A DNA stretch of 29,603 nt from a virus. Location of the stretch: IMG/VR virus record IMGVR_UViG_3300021964_000343, positions 1 through 29,603 of that record. One strand, 5' to 3'. The notes beneath the pieces were generated by a model, which had not been told where the DNA came from, ran no database searches, and worked only from the letters and a program-made list of their open reading frames with translations. This document shows positions 8,645-17,029 of the stretch, in pieces. Every line of letters starts with the position of its first letter. Position 1 is the first letter of the stretch. The position numbers and the translations under genes were made by a program.

Positions 8645-10058
8645 ATTGTATGCGCCAGGTTCCGTTTCGATATTCACCTTCGAATGAAAGTATCCATTCT
8701 TTACCAGTCCATTTATATTGGATTCCAGTATTTAAATTGGTTGTGTAAGATATAGTTGATTGTGTACTTGCATCGAATAATATAGTCCATTCTAATCCAG
8801 TCCATTCAATAATATCGTTTTCACTTGCAGTAAAGTCTGTGTTATCATTATTTTTCCAAGCCACAGGACCATTTGTATTAGCAGTATTGCCAATGTCATC
8901 TAACAACAGTATTCTAACACCTGCTTGTTTTATAGTTGTAGGATTAAACGTTTTAGGATCAATTATATAATCAATTTTGTTTCTATCACCTGTCGACCCA
9001 GTAATAACTTTATCACTTGGTATTGTATCATTATCCCATGTAATTGCAAGTCTTGTATCGTCGCTTGGATGAATAGCAACACTGCCATTAATGCTTTGTG
9101 AAAGATCCTGTCGTGTTAATTGTAATTGACTCAAACCTGATCTAAACTCACCTGGTAATGAATCTAAAAATCCTCTCCAAGAAGTATTACCAACAACACC
9201 CTTGTGTATTAATTGTGCTTCGTTGCCCATAACAAGAATATCATAATTATTATATGCTGTAAGAGCAATACCTGCTGTATCTTTACGTTCTGCAGGACCG
9301 TCTTTTTGTGGTTGTGCAGGTCTTTCTGATTGTTCGTCATTGTATGCTTTTAATTCTGGAAAACTTTCACCTAAGTCTATAGTTCCTTGGTCTTCGTTAA
9401 AGATACTCATTACAATGTTTGTTATAACTCCAAGTTTTTTAACTTTAGCCGGTGGACTGATATAGATAGGAGTTTTAAAACTTAGTGTACCTACATCAAT
9501 TTCACTTTCAGTTCCTGTTGGAATACTTCTTGATGAAAATGTAACACTTTCAAGTTCAACAACACTTAAACTGGTCCAATCAACATAGTTATCTGTAGTT
9601 TGTATTTCTAAACTTGGATTAAACAGCATTAGTATCTGTTCCATTATTTGCAATTTCTGATCTGTATTAGTTGACCATATATCTGCACTTACTGTTAAAT
9701 TATAAGGTGTAGGCATTAAACGTTCTACAGTAACATTCTTGCCTTGTGTGTTCAGATATTCGTTATTTTCTTCATCATACTCTCGTTCTCTAAGATGCAC
9801 TTTTCCTACATAAGAAGCATCAGCAAGTCTATCACGATCTAATTCTAATCCGGTCATGTATACTGCTATACGCGGAGCACTTGGAATTTTATTTTCTGAG
9901 TTATCTCTTAAGATATGCCCAACTTGGCGAGTAATGTCCCCATACATAACAGGAATTTGTGTAATTCTTCCATCACCATCTTTATAAGAAAAATTACTCA
10001 TTAATCTAATTAACTGTGTAATGTATCTTCTTATCTGTCCGTCGTAAAAATGTTGCAT
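8640..10058 (-). CDS. 15: Tail sheath stabilizer / neck protein, T4 gp15-like with C-terminal extension
   Basis: The N-terminal half matches the T4 gp15 pattern: HFYDGQIRRYITQLIRLMSN at residues 3-22, then a P-V-x-Y-G strand, an APRIAVYMTGLELDR block, PTPYNLTVSADIWSTNTD, and QIMEQILMLFNPSLEI followed by a SFKTPIYISPP segment. In T4, gp15 caps the tail and stabilises the contracted sheath at the head end. T4 gp15 is 272 residues; this one has 472. The extra C-terminal ~200 residues include two W-rich strands (NDIIEWTGLEWTILFDAS and GIQYKWTGKEWILSFEG) resembling segments in gp14 and gp18 of this phage. The ATG overlaps the gp14 stop as TAATG, indicating translational coupling. Confidence 0.78.
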   Translation of the reverse strand: MQHFYDGQIRRYITQLIRLMSNFSYKDGDGRITQIPVMYGDITRQVGHILRDNSENKIPSAPRIAVYMTGLELDRDRLADASYVGKVHLREREYDEENNEYLNTQGKNVTVERLMPTPYNLTVSADIWSTNTDQKLQIMEQILMLFNPSLEIQTTDNYVDWTSLSVVELESVTFSSRSIPTGTESEIDVGTLSFKTPIYISPPAKVKKLGVITNIVMSIFNEDQGTIDLGESFPELKAYNDEQSERPAQPQKDGPAERKDTAGIALTAYNNYDILVMGNEAQLIHKGVVGNTSWRGFLDSLPGEFRSGLSQLQLTRQDLSQSINGSVAIHPSDDTRLAITWDNDTIPSDKVITGSTGDRNKIDYIIDPKTFNPTTIKQAGVRILLLDDIGNTANTNGPVAWKNNDNTDFTASENDIIEWTGLEWTILFDASTQSTISYTTNLNTGIQYKWTGKEWILSFEGEYRNGTWRIQF

Positions 10059-11221
10059 TAGTTATCTGCCTTTGGTTTAAGTGCTTGTGAAAGACTTTGA
10101 CGTTCTTGAACAGTATCTCCACCAATTGTGTCTGTTTTTGTATTATTAATAAAGTCTGTTTTGTATGTTTTTCTATCGTTTGTATTAGTCATTGTCATAC
10201 GTACATTATCTTCCATTTTGACCCAACGGTCGCCATCATATCTAAATAGTCTATTAGGTAAAAAATCTGTACGCAAGAAATAATCTCCTTTTGCTTGTGT
10301 TAACGGAAATGTAGATCCAAAGCCAAATGCTTCGCCATTTGGTGGAATTCCGTCACCTATCAAATAACCTTTATATCCTTCTCTATCAGGAGTTTCATTC
10401 ACTCTACTTGCATCTAAGTTTCCACTGTTTATACTTGCATCAATGAGTGTTTCATCAGCAGTTACAAGTTCAGGTTTTCCATCACCGTCAACTTGTAGAG
10501 TATACAAGTTTGTAGTATCATAACCAGATTTAGGTGCATCTGCTTCTGCTTGATTAAGGATAGCATTGTTAATTTGCATCTCGCTTTCGTAAGTACTAAG
10601 CACATCACGTAATGATTGAGAACTTCCTTCTTCTGCCGGTAAATCTAATATATCTTTAAATTCTTGTGAATCAACTATTTGTTTTAATTTTACCCTATAC
10701 AAATGCGGATACCAACTTTGTGAAAAACCTTCTGCGGCTCTGTTTACATCTTCAACAACATAAAATCTTTTTAGAGCAACATTATAATCATTTAATGCGT
10801 GTTCGTCTTTTAAATGGGGTAATTCGAATACATCGCCAGCCATCACTTTCCTACCTAATGTTTTTACACTGTAGTTAATAGGTATAGTCATAAACAATGT
10901 ATCGTTTGTAAGAAATAACCCAAATTGACTCATATCAAAATCAACATCTTGTACATTGTATATTCCGCGTATCACGTAAATATCTGGGTCGTATTTTCTA
11001 TCCCTGTTTTCCATGAATAGCATATCTTGAATATTTGTTTCTTTCACAGCATCATAACGAGGCTGTGACGGAGTAGCATCTGCTTCATCAGGATTTTTTG
11101 GCCCTAAGTATTTGTGTACAAAGACATCGGTGCCGCCAACAGTAAACATTTCTGTGACAGTTTTATCTAAAAAATCGTAGTCGTTACCCTTTTCGGGTTT
11201 GTATAAACTAATTCTTGGCAT
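10058..11221 (-). CDS. 14: Neck protein, T4 gp14-like
   Basis: The start at 11221 (MPRISLYKPEKGNDYDF, 387 residues) is preferred over a Met eight codons upstream. The upstream ATG lies within the opposite-facing late promoter of gp13 and before this gene's own late box at 11230-11237. The N-terminal ~200 residues fit gp14, a neck ring component joining head and tail: an internal ETNIQDMLFMENRDRKYD block, then LTNDTLFMTIPINYSVKTLG, then FELPHLKD and FYVVEDVNRAAEGFSQSWYP. T4 gp14 is 256 residues; the additional C-terminal part contains a GDYFLRTDFLPNRLFRYDG segment also seen in other virion proteins here. Its gp13 partner is transcribed divergently, and gp15 follows with overlapping stop and start. 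Assignment rests on pattern similarity and on gp13/gp15 neighbours. Confidence 0.75.
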   Translation of the reverse strand: MPRISLYKPEKGNDYDFLDKTVTEMFTVGGTDVFVHKYLGPKNPDEADATPSQPRYDAVKETNIQDMLFMENRDRKYDPDIYVIRGIYNVQDVDFDMSQFGLFLTNDTLFMTIPINYSVKTLGRKVMAGDVFELPHLKDEHALNDYNVALKRFYVVEDVNRAAEGFSQSWYPHLYRVKLKQIVDSQEFKDILDLPAEEGSSQSLRDVLSTYESEMQINNAILNQAEADAPKSGYDTTNLYTLQVDGDGKPELVTADETLIDASINSGNLDASRVNETPDREGYKGYLIGDGIPPNGEAFGFGSTFPLTQAKGDYFLRTDFLPNRLFRYDGDRWVKMEDNVRMTMTNTNDRKTYKTDFINNTKTDTIGGDTVQERQSLSQALKPKADN

Positions 11222-11229
11222 AGTACTTG

Positions 11230-11237
11230 TATTTATC
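11230..11237 (-). promoter_or_regulatory. Late promoter for gp14 and the minus-strand operon
   Basis: The minus strand reads GATAAATA, matching the T4-like late box. Using the T4 geometry (start about six bases after the box) transcription would begin near 11224, three bases before the gp14 ATG. No Shine-Dalgarno fits in that leader. It is the only good late box seen for the seven-gene leftward unit. Confidence 0.7.
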
Positions 11238-11242
11238 GATCG

Positions 11243-11250
11243 CATAAATA
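11243..11250 (+). promoter_or_regulatory. Late promoter for gp13
   Basis: CATAAATA lies 18 bases before the gp13 ATG. The T4 spacing places the start near 11256, directly at a GGAGA ribosome-binding site (11256-11260). Its box mirrors the gp14 box across a seven-base spacer, so two polymerases are unlikely to bind at once. Confidence 0.7.
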
Positions 11251-11268
11251 CTAATGGAGACGTAATTT

Positions 11269-12027
11269 ATGGCCACATTACAAACACAAAAACAAGAGAT
11301 TTTCGACTATGTTGACGCTATGCTTGGCGGAGGAATGGTTGATGTTGAGTTAGATCCAAGACACTACGAAATAGCATTAAAGAGTTCATTGGATAAATTC
11401 AGACAAAGGTCTGATAATTCAGTAGAAGAAAGTTATGCATTTTTAGATACAGTGATTGATCAAAATGATTACACCCTTGATCCTAACATTGTTGAAGTTC
11501 GCCAAATTTTTAGAAGATCAATTGGATCACGTACAGGCGGCGGAGATGGCGGCACATTGTTTGAGCCTTTCAACCTTGCATACACTAACACTTATTTGTT
11601 AAGTTCATCTAATATGGGAGGACTTGCAACATATAATCTATTTGCAGGATATCAAGAACTTGTAGGACGTATGTTTGGTTCATTTATTGAATTTAAATGG
11701 AATACCACAACTAAAAAACTCACAATCCTCCAAAGACCAAGAGCAGAAGAAAATTTACTATTGTATGTGTACAATTACAGACCAGATTCAGAATTGTTTA
11801 TGGATTATCTTGCAAAACAATGGATCAAAGATTACACACTTGCTAAATGTAAGTATATGCTTGGAGAAGCACGAAGTAAGTTTGCTACTATTGCTGGACC
11901 ACAAGGCGGATCAACACTTAACGGTGATGCACTCAAAGCAGAAGCACAAAGCGAGATGGATAAACTTGAAGAAGATCTAAAATTACAGGTTGCAGGCGGC
12001 ACTGGATACGGCTTTAGTATTGGTTAA
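11269..12027 (+). CDS. 13: Neck protein, T4 gp13-like
   Basis: This 252-residue protein has the layout of marine T4-like gp13: an N-terminal segment EIFDYVDAMLGGGMVDVEL followed by an amphipathic helix (HYEIALKSSLDKFRQRS), then DYTLDPNIVEVRQIFRR, a central beta region, and a C-terminal helical part (DYLAKQWIKDYTLAKCKYML, GEARSKF, then EAQSEMDKLEEDLKLQ). In T4 gp13 forms the neck ring with gp14 that closes filled heads and receives the tail. T4 gp13 is 309 residues, so this one is shorter. It has a GGAGA ribosome-binding site and its own late promoter. In T4 genes 13, 14 and 15 are codirectional; here 13 is split from 14-15 by divergent transcription. Confidence 0.83.
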   Translation: MATLQTQKQEIFDYVDAMLGGGMVDVELDPRHYEIALKSSLDKFRQRSDNSVEESYAFLDTVIDQNDYTLDPNIVEVRQIFRRSIGSRTGGGDGGTLFEPFNLAYTNTYLLSSSNMGGLATYNLFAGYQELVGRMFGSFIEFKWNTTTKKLTILQRPRAEENLLLYVYNYRPDSELFMDYLAKQWIKDYTLAKCKYMLGEARSKFATIAGPQGGSTLNGDALKAEAQSEMDKLEEDLKLQVAGGTGYGFSIG

Positions 12028-12034
12028 AAACCAC

Positions 12035-12063
12035 TTGACATTTCACTAAACATATTATATACT
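12035..12063 (+). promoter_or_regulatory. Sigma70-like promoter for the dNMP kinase gene
   Basis: TTGACA (12035-12040) and TATACT (12058-12063) are separated by exactly 17 bases. This is close to the bacterial housekeeping consensus and unlike the TATAAATA late boxes of neighbouring virion genes. A start near 12070 leaves a short leader with an AGGAGA ribosome-binding site at 12078-12083. It implies early or middle expression of the kinase within a late region. Confidence 0.85.
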
Positions 12064-12088
12064 ATATACTTCAACTTAGGAGATATAG

Positions 12089-12700
12089 ATGATCATTGGT
12101 ATTTGCGGTTTGATTGGTTCAGGAAAAGATACTGTTGCCCAATTCTTAATCAACAATCATAATTTTGTTAAAATATCATTTGCAGACAAATTAAAAGATG
12201 CTGTAAGTGTTATGTTTAGTTGGGATAGAGAACTGCTTGATGGCAAAACTGACGCTTCGAGAGAATGGCGCGAAAAAGAAGATCCTTATTGGACAGCAGA
12301 AACAGGTAGATCTATTACTCCAAGACTTGTGCTACAAGAATTTGGTACAGAATGTATGCGTAATGGATTCTATGATGGAATTTGGGTAAGCCTTACAAAA
12401 CAACATATTCTAAATAATCCTGATACTAACTTTGTAATTCCAGATGTACGTTTTCCAAATGAAGCAAAGATGTTATATGAAATTGATGGCGAAGTTTGGC
12501 GGGTAAAGCGTGGAAATGATCCAGTATGGTTTAGAATATATCAAGATGTTGGTGTAGAGCCAAAAGATGTACACCCTTCAGAATGGGCATGGGCACATAC
12601 TAAATTTACTCAAACTGTAAACAACAACGGAACACTTGAACAACTTAAAAGTCGGGTTCAAGATCACCTTGTTTCCACCGGGCGCCTACTCTCTGCATAG
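12089..12700 (+). CDS. 1: Deoxynucleoside monophosphate kinase, T4 gp1-like
   Basis: The 203-residue protein begins with a beta strand and a P-loop GLIGSGKDT (residues 7-15), followed by a KISFADKLKDAV segment characteristic of phage dNMP kinases (T4 gp1 family). A LVLQEFGTECMRNGFYDGIW block contacts the monophosphate in relatives, and FVIPDVRFPNEA is a Walker-B-like strand with an acidic residue. Such enzymes turn dNMPs from host DNA breakdown into dNDPs for phage synthesis. It is shorter than T4 gp1 (241 residues). It has its own sigma70-like promoter and ribosome-binding site, and its last 56 bases overlap the convergent HNH gene. Confidence 0.88.
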   Translation: MIIGICGLIGSGKDTVAQFLINNHNFVKISFADKLKDAVSVMFSWDRELLDGKTDASREWREKEDPYWTAETGRSITPRLVLQEFGTECMRNGFYDGIWVSLTKQHILNNPDTNFVIPDVRFPNEAKMLYEIDGEVWRVKRGNDPVWFRIYQDVGVEPKDVHPSEWAWAHTKFTQTVNNNGTLEQLKSRVQDHLVSTGRLLSA

Positions 12701-12998
12701 CAATTTGGCAATTAGCACATACTGTTTTTAAGTTGAGAGGACGGCAGTTTTTTAAATCACCATCGATGTGATAAACACGCAACTGTTCTTTATAGGTTGC
12801 TTTAAAATTGCACTTTTCACAGTGATTTTTTTGTCTATAACCAGCCAAGTACCAGTTTGGTTTACCTCGCTGTTTACCTTTATTCCTTAAACAAGTGTCA
12901 CACTGGGTCCTATAAAAGGTTTTGTTACCTTTTTTATAATTAACGGCAACAGGCCGCTTGCCACATTTACATAAAGGACGCATACTGTTATTTACCAT
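12645..12998 (-). CDS. Small HNH-family endonuclease with zinc-binding cysteines
   Basis: The protein is 117 residues from 12998, or 112 if Met6 at 12983 is used. Cys10, Cys12, Cys33 and Cys36 form a first zinc site; Cys60/Cys63 and Cys94/Cys97 form a second. The core reads RVYHIDGDLKNCRPLNLKTV, an HNH/treble-clef arrangement with His77 as the likely general base. Related small HNH proteins occur in T4-like marine phages, commonly as freestanding homing-type nucleases. Starting at Met6 gives MRPLC, which fits my recollection of the family start, and a GGTAAATA box lies exactly five bases upstream of it. From 12998 there is instead an AAAAAGG sequence upstream. The gene faces both neighbours and its tail overlaps the gp1 coding end, which may restrict either gene's divergence. 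Confidence 0.8.
   Translation of the reverse strand: MVNNSMRPLCKCGKRPVAVNYKKGNKTFYRTQCDTCLRNKGKQRGKPNWYLAGYRQKNHCEKCNFKATYKEQLRVYHIDGDLKNCRPLNLKTVCANCQIAMQRVGARWKQGDLEPDF
12989..12996 (-). promoter_or_regulatory. Possible late promoter variant at the HNH gene
   Basis: The minus strand reads GGTAAATA, a one-base variant of the usual GATAAATA box seen in this window, followed by five bases and an in-frame ATG at 12983. That is the same spacing as the two strong boxes at 17078 and 22670. A second candidate, GATAAATT, lies at 13035-13042 on the minus strand. Confidence 0.3.
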
Positions 12999-13051
12999 AC
13001 CTTTTTCTGCCCTTTTAAGACGTATGTTTTGGTTAATTTATCTGACTATTG

Positions 13052-13059
13052 TATAAATA
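13052..13059 (+). promoter_or_regulatory. Late promoter for gp18 (tail sheath)
   Basis: A perfect TATAAATA box stands 30 bases before the gp18 ATG. The expected start near 13065 leaves a leader of about 25 bases containing an AGGAGA ribosome-binding site at 13077-13082. This is the best late box in the window, as expected for an abundant virion protein. Confidence 0.85.
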
Positions 13060-13089
13060 CATATAATAAGTTCAACAGGAGAACACAAG

Positions 13090-16000
13090 ATGGCAAACTT
13101 AGTATCACCAGGAGTGCAGGTCAGCGTAATAGACGAAAGTTTCTATACACCCGCTGAGCCAGGTACTACCCCAATGATTTTTGTTGCTACTGCTCAAGAC
13201 AAAGCAAATGCAAGTGGCACAGGAACAGCAAGAGGAACTACAAAAGCAAACGCTGGCGTACCGTTCTTATTAACTTCACAAAGAGATCTTTCAGAAACAT
13301 TTGGAGATCCAATATTTTATACAGACAACAATAACAATCCAATACACGGTGGAGAGTTAAATGAATATGGTCTACAAACTGCTTACTCATATTTGGGTGT
13401 TTCAAACAGAGCATGGGTTGTAAGAGCAGACATTGACACTAACCAACTTAAAGCATCTGCTACAGCACCGGCGGCTAATCCAGCAGACGGTACTTATTGG
13501 TTTGACACACAAGTTTCAAGAGTTGGTATTTTTGAATGGAATGGTAACGCAGTTACAGCAACAGGCGGACAAACATTTACAAACAAAAATGCAACTGTAA
13601 TTACAGACAATACAAAATTAGTTGGCGGACAAGCAACTGGTAACCCATTACAATCTGTTGGACAAATTGGGGACTATGTTGTTGTTGCTACAACTACTAT
13701 TAATAAAATCTTTTATAAAAATTCAAGTGGTACTTGGGTTAAAGTGGGAACTGACGCATGGATTGCATCTTGGCCAGTAGCGACAGGTTCTCAAAACGCA
13801 ACACCGACTCAGGGATTAACATTTACAATTGGCGGTAATACTATTACTGCTGGTGTAGATTTAAATGCTACTGTAGCCGCTATTAATACAGCAGGTACAG
13901 GTAACGGATTTAGTGCTTCAGTAATTGACAGCAGAGTTAATTTATTCTCAACAGACGGAACAAACTTAGTTGTTGCAGAAGGAACAGGCTTAATGGCAGA
14001 ATTAGGATTTAGTGCAGTAACTTATTATGCACCAAGTCTAAGCGTTGGTCCACACACAAGCATTCCAGAGTTTAAATCAACAGATTCAAATCCGAGACCA
14101 ACTGGTTCGGTTTGGTTTAAAACTACTGATGCAAACTTAGGCGCAAAACTTTATGTCAAAGAGTGGAACGATACAACTTCACTTTGGGAAACAAAAACTG
14201 TTTCAATACATGATACTAATGTAAAAGCACTTAAGGCTCTTGATTCAACAGGAGGCGGAACAAATCTTTCAGTTGATACTTACTATGCACAGTCTAATGT
14301 GTCAGAAGGTGGTCAACCAGAATTTGATTTCAAAATCTTTAAACGTTCTAATGCTGGTGCAACAAAAATTGTATCAGACATTATCAGCACACAGGTAACA
14401 AGTGGCAATTACACATTTACTATTGCTGAATCAATTACTAATCAGGACACATTGAATGCGGCAGTGCAAGTATCAATTACAGCAACTGGTGCTTCAGGCG
14501 ATGCTGAAGAAATTGCAGGACAAATTAACAGTGCAGGCTTTACAAATATTGTAGCAAGTGTAGACGCTTCAAATAGAATTGTTATTGAGCACAACGACGG
14601 CGGCGACTTTAGAATTGTTGATACAGATGGTGCATTAACCCTTGCAGGATATACTCCATATGTTGATGCTAACACTGGCACTGCAAACTTATACTATGTA
14701 CCAGGTACTGACAGTGGCACGAATCCAAAACAACTTATGGCTTCAAACTGGCAAGTACTTTCATACACTGCTGGCGATGATGCACCAAATGCGTTAGCGG
14801 CAGACGGCACATTATGGTACAACTCAATTGTTGACGAATGTGATATTATGATCCACAATGGTACAACATGGGTAGGTTACCAGAACTACGTTTCAGGTAG
14901 CATTAACTATTCAAGCACTTCACCAGATGGTCCAATTGTTTCAGCAACAGAACCAACTACACAGTCAGATGGTTCAGCACTTGTAACAGGCGACGTTTGG
15001 GTGTCAACAGCAGATTTAGAAAACTATCCACTAATTTATGTTTACAACTTTGATACTAAGAAGTGGACACTAAGAGATAGTTCAGATCAATCAACAGACA
15101 ATGGCGTATTATTTGCAGATGCACGTTATAACACAGCAGGTGCAAATAGTGGTTCAGAAGGAACAATTAAAGACTTGTTAGTTTCTAACTACTTAGATCC
15201 AGATGCTCCAGATCCAGCATTATATCCAAAAGGAATGATGTTGTTTAATCTACGCAGAAGCGGATTTAACGTTAAGAAATTTGTACGTAACTACATTGAC
15301 ACAGCAGAAGACAATGGTCGAAATGCTGATGAGTCAATGACTAATTACTATCCACATAGATGGGTAACTGAAAGTGCTAACCAAGAAGATGGCGCAGGTA
15401 CATTTGGACGTAAAGCACAACGTAAAGTTATTACACAGGCGTTACAAGCATTAATGAATAGCAACCAAGATATTAGAGACAACGAATCACGTATCTTTAA
15501 CTTGATGGCTACTCCAGGTTACTCAGAATTAATTGGTGAAATGATTGCATTAAATAACGATAGAGGCTTAACTGCATTTATCGTAGGTGACAGTCCGTTT
15601 AGACTAACACCTGATGCAACATCACTAAACAACTGGGCAACAAACGTAAATGGCGCAGTTGAAGATAATGATAACGGTTTAGTGTCCAGAGACGAATACT
15701 TAGGTATTTTTTACCCAAGTTTATTCACAAGTGATAATGCAGGTAACAACGTAGTTGTTCCGGCATCACATGGTATACTAAGAACTATTGCACTAAGTGA
15801 TCAAGTTTCATATCCATGGTTTGCTCCAGCAGGAACAAGACGTGGTGGAATTACTAATGCTTCAAGTGCAGGATACATTGATGCAGAAGGTGAATTTAAA
15901 ACAGTCGCTCTTAACGAAGGTCAAAGAGATACATTGTACAGCAACGCAATTAATCCAATTACATTCTTAACTGGTGCTGGACTTGTAAACTTTGGTCAGA

Positions 16001-16347
16001 AAACAAGAGCAAGAAACGCAAGTTCATTAGATAGAATCAATGTTGCAAGATTAGTAATTTACTTAAGATCACAACTTAATAAACTTGCTAAACCTTACAT
16101 CTTTGAACCAAATGACAAGATTACAAGAGATGAGATCAAACAACAAGTAGACAGTTTGATGTTAGAACTTGTAGGTCAAAGAGCGTTATATGACTTCTTG
16201 GTAGTGTGTGATGAATCAAATAACACACCTTCAAGAATTGACAGAAACGAGTTATATGTAGACATAGCAATTGAACCAGTGAAAGCAGTGGAATTTATTT
16301 ACATTCCGTTGAGACTTAAAAACACTGGAGAAATAGCGGGCCTATAA
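13090..16347 (+). CDS. 18: Contractile tail sheath protein, T4 gp18-like, enlarged
   Basis: The 1085-residue protein begins with the sheath hallmark SPGVQVSVIDES, then YGLQTAYSYLGVSNRAWVVRAD. The C-terminal third holds typical sheath segments: MMLFNLRRSGFNVKKFV, HRWVTES, AFIVGDSPFRLTP, YLGIFYPSLF, VVPASHGILRTIALSD, YPWFAPAGTRRGGI and RINVARLVIYLRSQL, with the last strands ending in EPVKAVEFIYIPLRLK. The sheath surrounds the tail tube and contracts on infection. T4 gp18 has 659 residues. The excess lies between about residues 120 and 680 and contains several W-rich segments of the form G-[TSD]-x-[WY]-[FV] followed by a strand ending in N-G-x(2)-W. These probably decorate the outside of the tail. 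Late promoter and ribosome-binding site are clear. Confidence 0.95.
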   Translation: MANLVSPGVQVSVIDESFYTPAEPGTTPMIFVATAQDKANASGTGTARGTTKANAGVPFLLTSQRDLSETFGDPIFYTDNNNNPIHGGELNEYGLQTAYSYLGVSNRAWVVRADIDTNQLKASATAPAANPADGTYWFDTQVSRVGIFEWNGNAVTATGGQTFTNKNATVITDNTKLVGGQATGNPLQSVGQIGDYVVVATTTINKIFYKNSSGTWVKVGTDAWIASWPVATGSQNATPTQGLTFTIGGNTITAGVDLNATVAAINTAGTGNGFSASVIDSRVNLFSTDGTNLVVAEGTGLMAELGFSAVTYYAPSLSVGPHTSIPEFKSTDSNPRPTGSVWFKTTDANLGAKLYVKEWNDTTSLWETKTVSIHDTNVKALKALDSTGGGTNLSVDTYYAQSNVSEGGQPEFDFKIFKRSNAGATKIVSDIISTQVTSGNYTFTIAESITNQDTLNAAVQVSITATGASGDAEEIAGQINSAGFTNIVASVDASNRIVIEHNDGGDFRIVDTDGALTLAGYTPYVDANTGTANLYYVPGTDSGTNPKQLMASNWQVLSYTAGDDAPNALAADGTLWYNSIVDECDIMIHNGTTWVGYQNYVSGSINYSSTSPDGPIVSATEPTTQSDGSALVTGDVWVSTADLENYPLIYVYNFDTKKWTLRDSSDQSTDNGVLFADARYNTAGANSGSEGTIKDLLVSNYLDPDAPDPALYPKGMMLFNLRRSGFNVKKFVRNYIDTAEDNGRNADESMTNYYPHRWVTESANQEDGAGTFGRKAQRKVITQALQALMNSNQDIRDNESRIFNLMATPGYSELIGEMIALNNDRGLTAFIVGDSPFRLTPDATSLNNWATNVNGAVEDNDNGLVSRDEYLGIFYPSLFTSDNAGNNVVVPASHGILRTIALSDQVSYPWFAPAGTRRGGITNASSAGYIDAEGEFKTVALNEGQRDTLYSNAINPITFLTGAGLVNFGQKTRARNASSLDRINVARLVIYLRSQLNKLAKPYIFEPNDKITRDEIKQQVDSLMLELVGQRALYDFLVVCDESNNTPSRIDRNELYVDIAIEPVKAVEFIYIPLRLKNTGEIAGL

Positions 16348-16350
16348 TAT

Positions 16351-16358
16351 GATAAATA
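16351..16358 (+). promoter_or_regulatory. Late promoter for gp19
   Basis: GATAAATA lies just after the gp18 stop and 27 bases before the gp19 ATG. The leader would include an AGGAG ribosome-binding site at 16367-16371. An independent promoter allows gp19 expression separate from the long gp18 message. Confidence 0.75.
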
Positions 16359-16377
16359 ATAGAAATAGGAGCAAATA

Positions 16378-17007
16378 ATGGCAATTTCATCACTCTCAAG
16401 ATTAACAGTGCCTTTGGACAGTAACGCAAGTTCAAGTTCACAAGGTTTGTTAATGCCGAAACTGCAATACCGCTTTAGGGTATCGCTTGAAAATTTTGGT
16501 GTATCTACTCCAACTACAGAGTTAACAAAACAAGTAGTTGATGTAACAAGACCTAACGTATCTTTCGAACAGATTACCTTAGATGTTTACAACTCAAAAG
16601 TATATTTGGCAGGTAAACATACTTGGGAACCAATTACACTTAACTTACGTGAAGATGTATCCAACAACGTACAAAAACTTGTTGGTGAGCAGTTACAGAA
16701 ACAGTTCGATTTCTTCGAACAGTCAAGTGCGGCATCAGGTGCAGACTACAAATTCGTTACAAGAATCGAAATACTCGACGGTGGTAACGGAGCAAATACA
16801 GCAACGGTTTTAGAGACATTTGAATTGTACGGTTGTTATCTTGAGAGTGCAAACTACAATCAGTTGGCTTATGCAACATCAGACGCTGTAACAGTTGCAC
16901 TTAACATTAGATACGACAATGCAATCCAAACACCACAAGGCACAGGCATTGGTACTGCTGTTGGCAGAACAGTGAATACACTTGTTACTGGTGGCGGTGC
17001 AGGTTAA
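16378..17007 (+). CDS. 19: Tail tube protein, T4 gp19-like
   Basis: This 209-residue protein has the tube-protein pattern: YRFRVSLENFG near residue 31, a VVDVTRPNVSFEQITLDVYN strand pair, TWEPITLNLREDVSNNVQKLVGEQLQKQFDFFEQS, YKFVTRIEILDG, and LETFELYGCYLESANYNQLAY followed by AVTVALNIRYDNA. The protein stacks as hexameric rings that form the tail's inner channel. T4 gp19 is 163 residues. The extra residues are at the Ser-rich N-terminus and Gly/Thr-rich C-terminus. Start choice is supported by the AGGAG site, and a UNCG-loop terminator follows the gene. Confidence 0.95.
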   Translation: MAISSLSRLTVPLDSNASSSSQGLLMPKLQYRFRVSLENFGVSTPTTELTKQVVDVTRPNVSFEQITLDVYNSKVYLAGKHTWEPITLNLREDVSNNVQKLVGEQLQKQFDFFEQSSAASGADYKFVTRIEILDGGNGANTATVLETFELYGCYLESANYNQLAYATSDAVTVALNIRYDNAIQTPQGTGIGTAVGRTVNTLVTGGGAG

Positions 17008-17029
17008 TAGTTTTATTATATAAAACACA

